Source: an uncultured Bacteriovoracaceae bacterium
Lineage (GTDB): Bacteria > Bdellovibrionota > Bacteriovoracia > Bacteriovoracales > Bacteriovoracaceae
Assembly (NCBI GenBank): GCA_937923325.1
Contig: CAKZUQ010000058.1
Location: 1-42,628, forward strand
DNA: 42,628 nt
Direction: 5' to 3'
In this document: positions 33,931 through 40,885 of the stretch, piece after piece
How positions within the stretch are numbered: the stretch's first letter is position 1
Layout: each line of letters opens with the position of its first letter
Position numbers and translations under genes: made by a program
Notes under the pieces: model-generated
The model's database searches: none
Seen by the model: the letters and a program-made list of their open reading frames with translations, nothing else
Told to the model about the DNA's origin: nothing

Positions 33931-35892
33931 TTATATAGAGTTATCAACCTCTTGTACATCTTCAACCTGCTCAACAGATATAGCCTCAATATATCTTGAA
34001 GCATCTCCTTTCGAGCGAAAAGGTTGTGTTATTTTGATTTTATCTGGATACCTATTTGCAAGATCCATAATTTTTCTTTGCCCTGGTGGTCTTCCATTAG
34101 TTGATATAAAAGAGCTACAATCTCTAATAAAGTCAGATAGTTTCAACCTTGGTTTCCCAATGTTTGCAACTGCCCATATATCTAAAATCCAACGTTCCCA
34201 TTCATGTGTAGAATCATTCTTAATTTCATTAAACCTTGATGAATCCACAAACGGTTTTAACATATCGTGCTTAATTTTATGGCCATATAAATATTGAGCA
34301 AGCTCTTTTATATTTGAATCTTTGAAGTACTCACCACTAGTTACATTTTGAATTAAAGCAACATCCCTGAGAGGTGTATCTGTTAGCTGAATTATTGAGA
34401 ATCGACGATTGTCAGCTTCAATCCTTATGCAGTCTGTTCTATTAGATGAAATTAAAAAGTTAGCATAGTTCGTAGCATTTTTTGCATCTAATCCTTTCCC
34501 TTCAATTTCTATATAATCATTTACAAGGTCCTTGAGGCGGTCATATGCTGTGGTATTGTTCTTTATATCTATTTCATCAATGCTAACAACAATCTTATTA
34601 CTAATTTGTTTATTAAACTTATTTTTTAAAACTGTATCTCTAACCTTGGAAAAGTTACTTTCACCAACTAGTTCCTTTATGATGTCCCCTAGAACGCCTT
34701 TTCCAATACCTTGATTACCAATCAAAGTTAAAATTGTTTTATTACGACTCTGGAATATATTGGCAAGCCAATCGATTAAATATTCATATGACTTAAGATC
34801 ATTTTTAAAATCAGCAAAGAATTTAAAAAAGTCCTCATATATCTTTGGCATAGAAGATATTGCTTGCAGAGAGCTTCCTGAGTAAAAATACTCTTTAAAC
34901 CAATCTGCTGGATTATATGAATTAAAACAATCTATATAATTATTATTTTCTAAAAAAATTTGCTTATTTTTGGGGTTATATTCAAACTCACAGTACTTAA
35001 CTCTTCCATCTCTTTTATATTTTGCATAAAGGTCTGTACCTAAAGACTCTTTTACTCTTGTCTGGGCTACGTCAGACTTAATGAAACTTTCAAGATTAAC
35101 AAGATAAGCTTGCTTAGTATCTTTCACATTCACTACAAGTAAAGAACTTAAAATAAATCGAGAAAATTTACCTAATGAAGCCTCTCGGTCAAAAGCGGAT
35201 TCAATTGTTCTTAAAGCCTCTTCTTCTAAAAAGTCCTCTCCAACTACAATTGGTAATAGATTATCGATACACCAACGATTATCTTTTCCTCTATCTCTTG
35301 CGATACATGAAGCACGAAACAGATCATTATTTCTTTGTCCCTCTATACTTCCATTTGAAATGAAATTATGTAGAAAATCTCCTGTTGTCTCTTGAGACTT
35401 AATGTTACTTTTAATAAGTGCACCTTTAATAGTAACTTTCTTGCCAAAGTCTTTTGAACTAATTATTTCAGTACAAGGATAGTAAAATCGAGATGAATCC
35501 TTACATGCTTGATCAGCTTCAGAATACTTCTCTAATAAAGACTTTAATGTACGTTCATATACAACAGACTCAATACACTCTTGATCTAAAAAAAGAATTA
35601 CTCTAAATCTATCTGTAATGAGCCCGTTTTTCTCTCGCTGATGATTTCTCGATGTCCCGATAATGTGTTTATACTCTTTAAACTCTTCTATTGCATCGTT
35701 CAATAAAAGTCCTGAATCAAAGTCTAAAGCTATAATTTGAGATTTTTCAAAATTAGATTTCTTTCTTTTACCTCCTTCAAAGGTCGAAGGTGCCCAATTT
35801 GACTCAACAACTAACTTTTTTAACTCGTCAAATGTTACTTTGAGTGACTCGCCATCTGACAGACTACTCATTTTAGATACTGAATACATCAT
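33931..35892 (-). CDS. Primase-helicase (AEP primase plus SF3 helicase)
   Basis: A 653-residue replication protein of the type found in phages, satellites and plasmids. The N-terminal primase shows archaeo-eukaryotic primase motifs: D57-x-D59 in IIALDFDSG, TSRNHQ with H84 followed by DRFRVILFLD, and a third acidic site near ADQACKDSSRFYYP. The C-terminal superfamily 3 helicase shows Walker A GNQGIGKGV (K398), Walker B VVSIDEIDI (435-443), motif C NFLISSN (478-484) and an arginine finger in DNRRF. It would open and prime its own origin. AGGAGAAGAGA precedes ATGATG. A hairpin with three short repeats lies just upstream. Confidence 0.87.
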   Translation of the reverse strand: MMYSVSKMSSLSDGESLKVTFDELKKLVVESNWAPSTFEGGKRKKSNFEKSQIIALDFDSGLLLNDAIEEFKEYKHIIGTSRNHQREKNGLITDRFRVILFLDQECIESVVYERTLKSLLEKYSEADQACKDSSRFYYPCTEIISSKDFGKKVTIKGALIKSNIKSQETTGDFLHNFISNGSIEGQRNNDLFRASCIARDRGKDNRWCIDNLLPIVVGEDFLEEEALRTIESAFDREASLGKFSRFILSSLLVVNVKDTKQAYLVNLESFIKSDVAQTRVKESLGTDLYAKYKRDGRVKYCEFEYNPKNKQIFLENNNYIDCFNSYNPADWFKEYFYSGSSLQAISSMPKIYEDFFKFFADFKNDLKSYEYLIDWLANIFQSRNKTILTLIGNQGIGKGVLGDIIKELVGESNFSKVRDTVLKNKFNKQISNKIVVSIDEIDIKNNTTAYDRLKDLVNDYIEIEGKGLDAKNATNYANFLISSNRTDCIRIEADNRRFSIIQLTDTPLRDVALIQNVTSGEYFKDSNIKELAQYLYGHKIKHDMLKPFVDSSRFNEIKNDSTHEWERWILDIWAVANIGKPRLKLSDFIRDCSSFISTNGRPPGQRKIMDLANRYPDKIKITQPFRSKGDASRYIEAISVEQVEDVQEVDNSI

Positions 35893-35913
35893 TCTCTTCT
35901 CCTCTATATAAGT

Positions 35914-35938
35914 TTGTGTTCATTGTGTTCTTGTGTGT
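35914..35938. repeat. Three tandem short repeats (candidate iterons)
   Basis: TTGTGTTC at 35914-35921, TTGTGTTC at 35923-35930 and TTGTGTGT at 35931-35938, almost end to end. They lie between the start of the primase-helicase gene and a perfect hairpin at 35945-35971. Short direct repeats beside a hairpin and a replication initiator gene are typical of small replicon origins. Confidence 0.5.
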
Positions 35939-35944
35939 AAATTT

Positions 35945-35971
35945 GGTGAGAGTAAAAAGTCTACTCTCACC
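35945..35971. repeat. Perfect 10-bp hairpin in front of the primase-helicase
   Basis: GGTGAGAGTA (35945-35954) pairs fully with TACTCTCACC (35962-35971) around a 7-base loop. No run of T follows on either strand, so it is not a normal terminator. It sits in the ~90-base gap between the OB-like gene stop and the primase-helicase start. It may be part of a replication origin or an attenuator in the operon. Confidence 0.6.
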
Positions 35972-35981
35972 GAAATTAGAT

Positions 35982-36257
35982 CTATAGGTCAGCTTCGACT
36001 TCTACTATAAGAGTTGGCTTTTCCCTTCCAGTATCTTTTTCACCTAAAAATTTAATTCTGACGAAAGTTCCTAATGGAACTTGGCTTAAGGCCTCGTTAA
36101 GATAAGAGGTTCCAGCCAATTTCACATCACCAGAGGTTTCAGAATTAATGATGTAGCCTTTTCCATACTTTAAATTTACAATTTCTTTAAAAGTACCTTC
36201 TAAAGGCTTAGTTAAATCTTGTACTCTCGTAAGTGGGGTAACATTAATTGTCTTCAT
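35982..36257 (-). CDS. Small beta-rich protein, possible OB-fold DNA-binding protein
   Basis: A 91-residue protein rich in beta-strand pattern (GTFKEIVNLKYGKGYIINSE, LGTFVRIKFLGEKD, TLIVEVEADL), suggestive of a five-strand OB-like barrel, as in small phage single-strand-binding proteins. No family signature can be confirmed by eye. The second ATG (36257) has AGGAG seven bases upstream and is preferred over the ATG at 36263. It sits directly in front of the primase-helicase in the same operon, which supports a replication role. Confidence 0.5.
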   Translation of the reverse strand: MKTINVTPLTRVQDLTKPLEGTFKEIVNLKYGKGYIINSETSGDVKLAGTSYLNEALSQVPLGTFVRIKFLGEKDTGREKPTLIVEVEADL

Positions 36258-36284
36258 AAACATTCTCCTAGTTGGTTTTGGTTA

Positions 36285-36728
36285 TTAAGCTGCCCTTTTA
36301 AGGGACTCAAATTCTTTATCATCAAGTTGAAAAAATTTATTACTATCTATATCAATTAATAGGACGAGATTATTATTTGGGTCAGAATCCAAAGAACTAA
36401 GCTTGATCTTCAATAATTGCTTATTACTAAATTCAACTGGTATCTTTTTGATCTCTAAGACTTCGTCAAAATCTTCTTTTGCACTCAATTTAATGAGAGA
36501 TCCTTCTGGAAATGATTCGTTTTTCTTTTGAATATTCCTGTATAAGTCTAGTGATCTTTCAATTCTGTCGATTCTATTTTTTGTTTTAAATAACCTGATC
36601 GAATCCTTATCTGCATGAAGAACTCTCTTTCTCCAAAAATAGATTTTGGCCTCTTTAATTCCATTCTCAAGGCAGTAATTGTTCACAAATTCTTTCGTTT
36701 CTTCTCTGTTTAAAAATTGCTTTTTCAT
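36285..36728 (-). CDS. Hypothetical protein, first gene of the replication operon
   Basis: A 147-residue soluble, charged protein I do not recognise. It has a helical N-terminus (MKKQFLNREETKEFVNNYCL), a basic centre (KIYFWRKRVLHADKDSIRLFKTKNRIDRIERSL) and a strand-rich C-terminal half. ATG at 36728 is supported by AAAGGAAAG; the open frame further upstream is not. It heads the left-running operon (this gene, the OB-like gene, primase-helicase, small basic protein, integrase) and diverges from an HTH-like gene across a ~230-base regulatory region. Confidence 0.5.
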   Translation of the reverse strand: MKKQFLNREETKEFVNNYCLENGIKEAKIYFWRKRVLHADKDSIRLFKTKNRIDRIERSLDLYRNIQKKNESFPEGSLIKLSAKEDFDEVLEIKKIPVEFSNKQLLKIKLSSLDSDPNNNLVLLIDIDSNKFFQLDDKEFESLKRAA

Positions 36729-36957
36729 TTCTTTCCTTTGGTTACAAAAAGACCAACCCTTTTTGTCTTGTATTGAAGTATTGCGCAATTCAGCATAGGA
36801 CACAACGCAAAACAGCAATTATCTGCAATAATCAAGTAAAAACAAGTGGTTCAACAGGGAAAATAAGAGCAAATTTGCATATCTCTTATAGAAAAATCTA
36901 ATTATTTTTGGAAAATAGCCGATAATTATGGCAGCTACAAATAAAAGGATAGAAATT
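36729..36957. promoter_or_regulatory. Divergent control region with several palindromes
   Basis: This gap separates the replication operon from the HTH-like gene. It contains ATTGCGCAAT (36780-36789, perfect palindrome), ATTAT-CTGCA-ATAAT (36818-36832), GCAAATTTGC (36869-36878, perfect palindrome) and, around the last one, arms ATAAGAG (36863-36869) and CTCTTAT (36883-36889). TTGCAT at 36875 with TAATTA about 18 bases on could be a rightward promoter overlapping these dyads. It looks like a lysis-lysogeny type switch region. Confidence 0.5.
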
Positions 36958-37296
36958 ATGAGCAAGATGAAATGGAGAATTCTAGGACCTGAGGGTGGTG
37001 AAGAGACAAGGGATTACATTGACTCTATTAGAATTAGACTAGGTATCAGCAGAAGGGCCTTATCTGAAGAGAAATTAAATATAAGTAATAGGACGCTTCA
37101 TGGCTGGATGACACAAAATAAAATTCCTAATAAATATTTTGAAGCTTTAGAAAGATTAACTTCTGAAATTGAAAATATCTCCGAAAAGAGTGACATAAAA
37201 CAAACTGTAGATTCGGGCTTATTATCAAACTATTCTGACGGAGAATTGATAGCTGAGCTTGTTAGAAGAGGACTAAAAATAAACTTTGGAGGTTAA
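36958..37296 (+). CDS. Putative HTH regulator of the element
   Basis: A 112-residue protein. The first 60 residues fit a helix-turn-helix (YIDSIRIRLGISRRALSEEK, then NISNRTLHGWMTQNKIPNKY). A short C-terminal motif follows (LLSNYSDGELIAELVRRG). The likely start is the ATG at 36958, with AAGGA about 8 bases upstream; the frame is also open from the ATG at 36928. It is divergent from the replication operon across the palindrome-rich gap, the place for a master repressor. The next gene's chosen start lies one base after its stop codon. Confidence 0.6.
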   Translation: MSKMKWRILGPEGGEETRDYIDSIRIRLGISRRALSEEKLNISNRTLHGWMTQNKIPNKYFEALERLTSEIENISEKSDIKQTVDSGLLSNYSDGELIAELVRRGLKINFGG

Positions 37297-37297
37297 T

Positions 37298-37759
37298 ATG
37301 GAAAATAAAAACTTTATAAAAAACCAAAAATATACTCGTAATGAAATAAAAGATATACTTGGTGGAAACCCAATGGTTTCTGTGGCCACAAAAGATAACT
37401 GTATTTTATACATGTGTGTTGACCCAGAAATAAACCCTAGCTTCACAGTCATGGATCATCATAATTACAATCTAGAGAAAAATGAGAGAGCTTATCTCGC
37501 CGGAAGAGGTGAAGTGATTCAAAGAAATGCTCACACAATCTTGAACTCTGATCATACCTTCCCCGTATTCCTTAAAAATTCTAAACTTAGAAAGTGGGGT
37601 TACCTTGGTGAGTTTAAGTATAAATCACATACTGACTCTCTAAAAGAGATAAAACACTTTGGGAAGGGTGCCAAGAATGAAACGGGAAATATCGATCTTG
37701 TGATAATTATAGAACAGGTTGAAGATAATTCAGAAGGTGGTGATGTTCTAGCTGCTTAA
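37298..37759 (+). CDS. Hypothetical protein, weakly SRA-like
   Basis: A 153-residue protein. GGAGG lies five bases before the ATG at 37298, and it begins just after the stop of the HTH gene, so the two are cotranscribed. The middle (RGEVIQRNAHTILNSDHTFP, VFLKNSKLRKWGYLGEFKYK) recalls the N-x-x-L...V-x-L-F...Y-x-G-E pattern of SRA-like modified-base-reading domains such as those in McrA-type nucleases, but I can only call this a weak resemblance. No nuclease motif is present. Function otherwise unknown. Confidence 0.4.
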   Translation: MENKNFIKNQKYTRNEIKDILGGNPMVSVATKDNCILYMCVDPEINPSFTVMDHHNYNLEKNERAYLAGRGEVIQRNAHTILNSDHTFPVFLKNSKLRKWGYLGEFKYKSHTDSLKEIKHFGKGAKNETGNIDLVIIIEQVEDNSEGGDVLAA

Positions 37760-37804
37760 TCCATATCTGCACACAGCACATAGCTTCTCACAGTACTCAA
37801 TTTA

Positions 37805-38635
37805 TTATTTATAGAACTGTTTAAATAACTTTGTACAACCTGGAGCTTCCATATAGCCTTCATTAGGGACTTTGACTGCCGGAAGATTTGCAAGATATTG
37901 CCCAACCTTAAGGTTCTGTGTTAATGGAGTATATCTCGCACTTACAAAGTTATCCCTATATCTCCATCTTGAACAAGGTGAATTCCTTCTAGCTTTTTTT
38001 AAACACTTATCTTTACTTCTACTTTTTAATAGTTTTACAGGATACCCATCCTTGGAGAAAGGCCCTTTAACTGTAAAAGAAGACAGGACTATACATCCGA
38101 GATTTTTAAATTTTTTAACTAGATTCTGTTTTTTTGTGAATTTAGCATTATTCTTAGCATTAATTTTTGAATACCTTTTGTCTTCAGCTTTATTGAAGCG
38201 ATCCCATCGACCTTGAATTTTTTTTGCCCTAACACCTAGTTTTGATAAGTTTTCTTGATAGAAATCATTATTTTTAAATTCAACTCTAATTTTTTTTATG
38301 TAAGCCCCAAGTTCGCCATACTTTGAACATTTCAGCTTGAATTGCTCTAAGATGTAATCCGTACCCTCTGGAAGCTTCTCTCCTTCGGCATCCTTAAGTT
38401 CTTCGTCACAAGATCTTGATTCTTTTTTAATTTTAGTAATTATCGATTTTAATTTATCCGTCTTATCTACTTTTTCACCGAACTCATTTTCAGTTTTTAG
38501 GTTGCCTTTATTTTTATGAATAAGTTTACTGGCTTTTCTATATTTGTGTTGTCCAACAAGCTCTAAAATATCAAACGTGGTATTGGCCCAAGTATTTGAG
38601 ATTAGAAAAACAAAAACTATCATATATTTACTCAT
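37805..38635 (-). CDS. Secreted helical protein in the regulator-lipoprotein module
   Basis: A 276-residue exported protein I do not recognise. It has a signal peptide (MSKYMIVFVFLISNTWA) and a long Lys-rich helical region. The C-terminal ~90 residues have five or six cysteines (GCIVLSSF, KDKCLKKARRNSPCSRW, APGCTKLF). The ATG overlaps the stop of the lipoprotein gene by 8 bases, so it is translated after it. Both are exported, which suggests they act together in the envelope, for example in exclusion of competing phages or in surface change of the carrier. Confidence 0.6.
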   Translation of the reverse strand: MSKYMIVFVFLISNTWANTTFDILELVGQHKYRKASKLIHKNKGNLKTENEFGEKVDKTDKLKSIITKIKKESRSCDEELKDAEGEKLPEGTDYILEQFKLKCSKYGELGAYIKKIRVEFKNNDFYQENLSKLGVRAKKIQGRWDRFNKAEDKRYSKINAKNNAKFTKKQNLVKKFKNLGCIVLSSFTVKGPFSKDGYPVKLLKSRSKDKCLKKARRNSPCSRWRYRDNFVSARYTPLTQNLKVGQYLANLPAVKVPNEGYMEAPGCTKLFKQFYK

Positions 38636-39161
38636 TACATGCGCCTTCAACAAACTGTTGTCCATTTTTCCAAGATTCTCCAATGCTTGAACTTAACATG
38701 AGGCACATAGATGACATATCATCGCAAGGAACAGCACAATATCGATTTAATTCTCTGTCTAAGTCCTCTTTTTGAGCGCTCTTATATTTACTGATCTTAT
38801 CTGGAAAAATAGACTTATAAGATTTATAGAAGCAAGCCTTGGGATTTTTTGATTTACCACATCTATCCACTATTAAAGACTCCTCTATAAAAGTCTTGAT
38901 AGCGGCTTTCTTTGAGCCATAACGAATAATACTTCTTTGTTTATCATCAATCATAACAGCGAAGCCATTGTTTTGAGGTTGATTGTATGAATCGCTTCCC
39001 ACTGCAATATTTTCATTTAAAATATTGAATGCTCCTTTCTTATCTTTCTTTGAAATGAACTCAAAATACTTTGGAAATACTTTCTTAGATGTTTTAAGCG
39101 TCGGGTATCCAACCATTGATGCACACCCTGTAAGTGTAATCATTAAAAGTATCGCTTTCAT
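38628..39161 (-). CDS. Predicted lipoprotein in the regulator module
   Basis: A 177-residue lipoprotein with a short signal peptide and lipobox (MITLTGCASM). The mature part is basic at first and has several Cys pairs (DRCGKSKNPKACFY, YCAVPCDDMSSMC, EGACNE). The family is not recognised. It overlaps the upstream HTH gene by four bases and the downstream secreted-protein gene by eight, so all three are one tightly coupled operon. Confidence 0.65.
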   Translation of the reverse strand: MKAILLMITLTGCASMVGYPTLKTSKKVFPKYFEFISKKDKKGAFNILNENIAVGSDSYNQPQNNGFAVMIDDKQRSIIRYGSKKAAIKTFIEESLIVDRCGKSKNPKACFYKSYKSIFPDKISKYKSAQKEDLDRELNRYCAVPCDDMSSMCLMLSSSIGESWKNGQQFVEGACNE

Positions 39162-39454
39162 TCCAACCTCTCTATATTAATTTTGTAAGTTTTTCCATTA
39201 TCAAAAAATGTTGTGGTAGCTATAGTATGAGTATCCTTACTACCTCCAAATAAAATTTCTTCTAGAGTTAGTCCTAAGTAATCCGCTAACTTTTTAAGAT
39301 GAACCATATTCTTTGCTGACGGCTTTCTCGCAGAAGAGTGCCAATCATGTAGTATCGCTGTACTGATACCTACTTCCTTTGCAACCTTGGTTAGCGTTCT
39401 ACCCTTTAATTCCTTTTGAAGGACCTCTGATAATATAATTTCGTTTTTACTCAT
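39158..39454 (-). CDS. XRE-family HTH regulator
   Basis: A 98-residue phage-repressor-type protein. The helix-turn-helix is TLTKVAKEVGISTAILHDWHS followed in the usual way by KNMVHLKKLADYLGLTLEEIL. A small C-terminal strand segment (FFDNGKTYKINIERL) may dimerise it. It has no ribosome-binding site: GATAAT lies 6 bases before the ATG, so the transcript is probably leaderless, as for lambda cI. It leads the operon with the lipoprotein and secreted-protein genes (4-base overlap with the former) and probably represses its own promoter. Confidence 0.82.
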   Translation of the reverse strand: MSKNEIILSEVLQKELKGRTLTKVAKEVGISTAILHDWHSSARKPSAKNMVHLKKLADYLGLTLEEILFGGSKDTHTIATTTFFDNGKTYKINIERLE

Positions 39455-39479
39455 AAGTTAATTATCCATAAGTATGAGT
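39449..39479 (-). promoter_or_regulatory. Leaderless promoter and operator of the XRE gene
   Basis: ACTCATA (39449-39455) and TATGAGT (39473-39479) form inverted arms around the start codon, and CATAAGT occurs twice in direct repeat (39452-39458, 39467-39473). On the reverse strand a -10-like GATAAT ends 6 bases before the ATG with no Shine-Dalgarno between. This fits autoregulation by the encoded HTH protein. Confidence 0.45.
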
Positions 39480-39491
39480 TAAATACCCTCA

Positions 39492-39516
39492 AAATCTGAT
39501 TACTGTGGGCAGATTT
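39492..39516. repeat. Inverted repeat upstream of the XRE operon
   Basis: AAATCTG (39492-39498) and CAGATTT (39510-39516) pair around 11 bases. It lies between the second recombinase stop and the XRE promoter. A direct TGTGGG pair (one inside the loop, one about 20 bases on) is nearby. It could be an operator or a crossover-related site. Confidence 0.35.
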
Positions 39517-39551
39517 ACGATCATTGTGGGTGCAACATCAGACTGATTTCA

Positions 39552-40178
39552 CTAAAAGATCATTTTAACCTTATCTCTATTCTTCTTTGTAAGGTGAAGA
39601 TATTTTGATGTGGTTGAAATACTAGAATGCCTTAATTGGTCTCTTACAAAAGTAAGGCTTAATCCCTTATCCAGACAAATAGTTCCATATGTATGCCTTA
39701 AAGAGTGAATTGAGAAGTGTTCAGGTAGCCCACATATATATAACCAGTATTTGAAGCGAGTATGTATATAGCTTCTACTTAAAACTCTACTTTTTGAGTG
39801 CTTTGATGGAAAAAGTATAGTTGTATTGAATCCTGAAAAACGACAACTTCGAAAGCTTAAGTATTCATCTAGGAGCTTTCTTGTTATTTTTCCAAAATAC
39901 ACACTCCCATCTTTCCCATTTTTTGAAATATATTTAGGTATTTTTATATAATCATCGCCAACGTCTTCTAATTTAATTTTTAATAATTCTGAAATCCGTA
40001 AACCAGTATTGGATAAGATAGAAAACATATAAAAGTCCATAACAACCCTAGCTTCACTCTGGAGTGATAGCTTCGGAGAACCTTGAATAATGAGAATGGA
40101 CTTATCTTTTTCTAGCTTTAACTTATTAAAAAGTTTCTTATATTGGGATTCACTAAATATTTTATCGGCTGTTACCAT
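39552..40178 (-). CDS. Tyrosine recombinase, catalytic domain only
   Basis: A 208-residue XerC/D-like recombinase with all catalytic residues: R61 (NTGLRISELL), H158-x-x-R161 (HSLRHTYGT), H184 (LRHSSISTT) and Y193 (SKYLHL). It has only ~40 residues before the catalytic domain, so the usual N-terminal core-binding domain (~100 residues) is missing. It may be a small recombinase acting with a partner, an invertase-like enzyme, or a shortened remnant. It is much closer to consensus than the recombinase beside the tRNA. It may mark the right end of the element, or a second mobile unit. Confidence 0.85.
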   Translation of the reverse strand: MVTADKIFSESQYKKLFNKLKLEKDKSILIIQGSPKLSLQSEARVVMDFYMFSILSNTGLRISELLKIKLEDVGDDYIKIPKYISKNGKDGSVYFGKITRKLLDEYLSFRSCRFSGFNTTILFPSKHSKSRVLSRSYIHTRFKYWLYICGLPEHFSIHSLRHTYGTICLDKGLSLTFVRDQLRHSSISTTSKYLHLTKKNRDKVKMIF

Positions 40179-40474
40179 AAATTAATCTCCACAGAACATT
40201 TATGGCCTTTATCTTAATTTGAGTTTAGTTATGAAGACATAAAAAAACTAAATATTCCTAGATTTTTTTAGTTTTCAAACAATTTTAAACAGTTGGAATT
40301 CAACTGAACACTTTGCTAATAATGTTCTCTTGTTAAGAAGCATAGTTCAGGAAATGTTAAAATATCTCGAAGTAAAAGGCATTCCCATAGTATAGTTAAT
40401 ACACTTATCTAACAAATCAAAATATAGCTCTGAAAAATTAAATTATACCTGTTTAAATTAAAATGCTATAAATA
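40179..40474. other. AT-rich gap with two inverted repeats
   Basis: No gene is visible. It holds arms AAAACTAAA (40244-40252) and TTTAGTTTT (40267-40275), with T-rich sequence inside, and a perfect dyad CAGTTG-GAATT-CAACTG in the 40290-40306 region. The right end of the element should lie hereabouts if the second recombinase belongs to it. No copy of the tRNA-Leu 3-prime end longer than 8 bases (CTGTTTAA at 40449) is found. Confidence 0.4.
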
Positions 40475-40885
40475 ATGAATATGAATAAACTAAATAAATA
40501 TCAGGACAAAATAATTGTATTTATAGACTCCGACTGTATGGTGTGTAATAAATTTGTCTTATATATAATCAAACATGATCCAGGTAAGGTCTTTCTTTTT
40601 AGTTCACAAAATAGTACTTTTTTTAAAGAAAAAATAAAATCCCCCAAAGACTCCATTTTCGTGTTAGCTGACGACATAATTTTAAGTGAGGGACGAGCTA
40701 TACATTTTATCTTTAAATACTTAAAAGGTTTTTCTCCAATTATTTCAAAGCTTTTTCTAAGTATCGTACCAATAAAGTTTTCTGATTACTTTTACAGACT
40801 TTTTGCGAAGTACAGACTCAAATTCAATAGTATAAATTCTTGCCCACTCCCTTCAATTGAAGAAAAGTCACGATTCATTGATTAA
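40475..40885 (+). CDS. DCC family thiol-disulfide-like protein (DUF393)
   Basis: A 136-residue DCC-family protein. The defining block is VFIDSDCMVCNKFV, where most members have FDGxCxxC: the Gly is replaced by Ser but both cysteines (C-x-x-C) remain. LADDIILSEGRAIHFIFKYL matches the family middle, with the Glu-Gly-Arg/Ser-x-A motif. DCC proteins are often encoded with HTTM membrane proteins. No ribosome-binding site is clear before the ATG. It is tail-to-tail with the HTTM gene, overlapping by four bases. Confidence 0.75.
   Translation: MNMNKLNKYQDKIIVFIDSDCMVCNKFVLYIIKHDPGKVFLFSSQNSTFFKEKIKSPKDSIFVLADDIILSEGRAIHFIFKYLKGFSPIISKLFLSIVPIKFSDYFYRLFAKYRLKFNSINSCPLPSIEEKSRFID

Noticed and set aside
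34034..35363. Forward-strand frames opposite the primase-helicase
   Set aside because: Antisense shadows of a gene with conserved primase and helicase motifs; no start signals.
37872..38216. A 114-residue frame opposite the secreted protein gene
   Set aside because: It lies antisense to a gene with a signal peptide and a clear operon position; composition is typical of an antisense frame.
32305..40178. A complete prophage
   Set aside because: No terminase, portal, capsid, tail, holin or lysin is recognisable in the block; a satellite or integrated plasmid fits better.
40449..40456. CTGTTTAA, matching part of the tRNA-Leu 3-prime end, as the right attachment site
   Set aside because: Only 8 AT-rich bases match and the flanks do not; this is expected by chance. 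The right end of the element remains unplaced.
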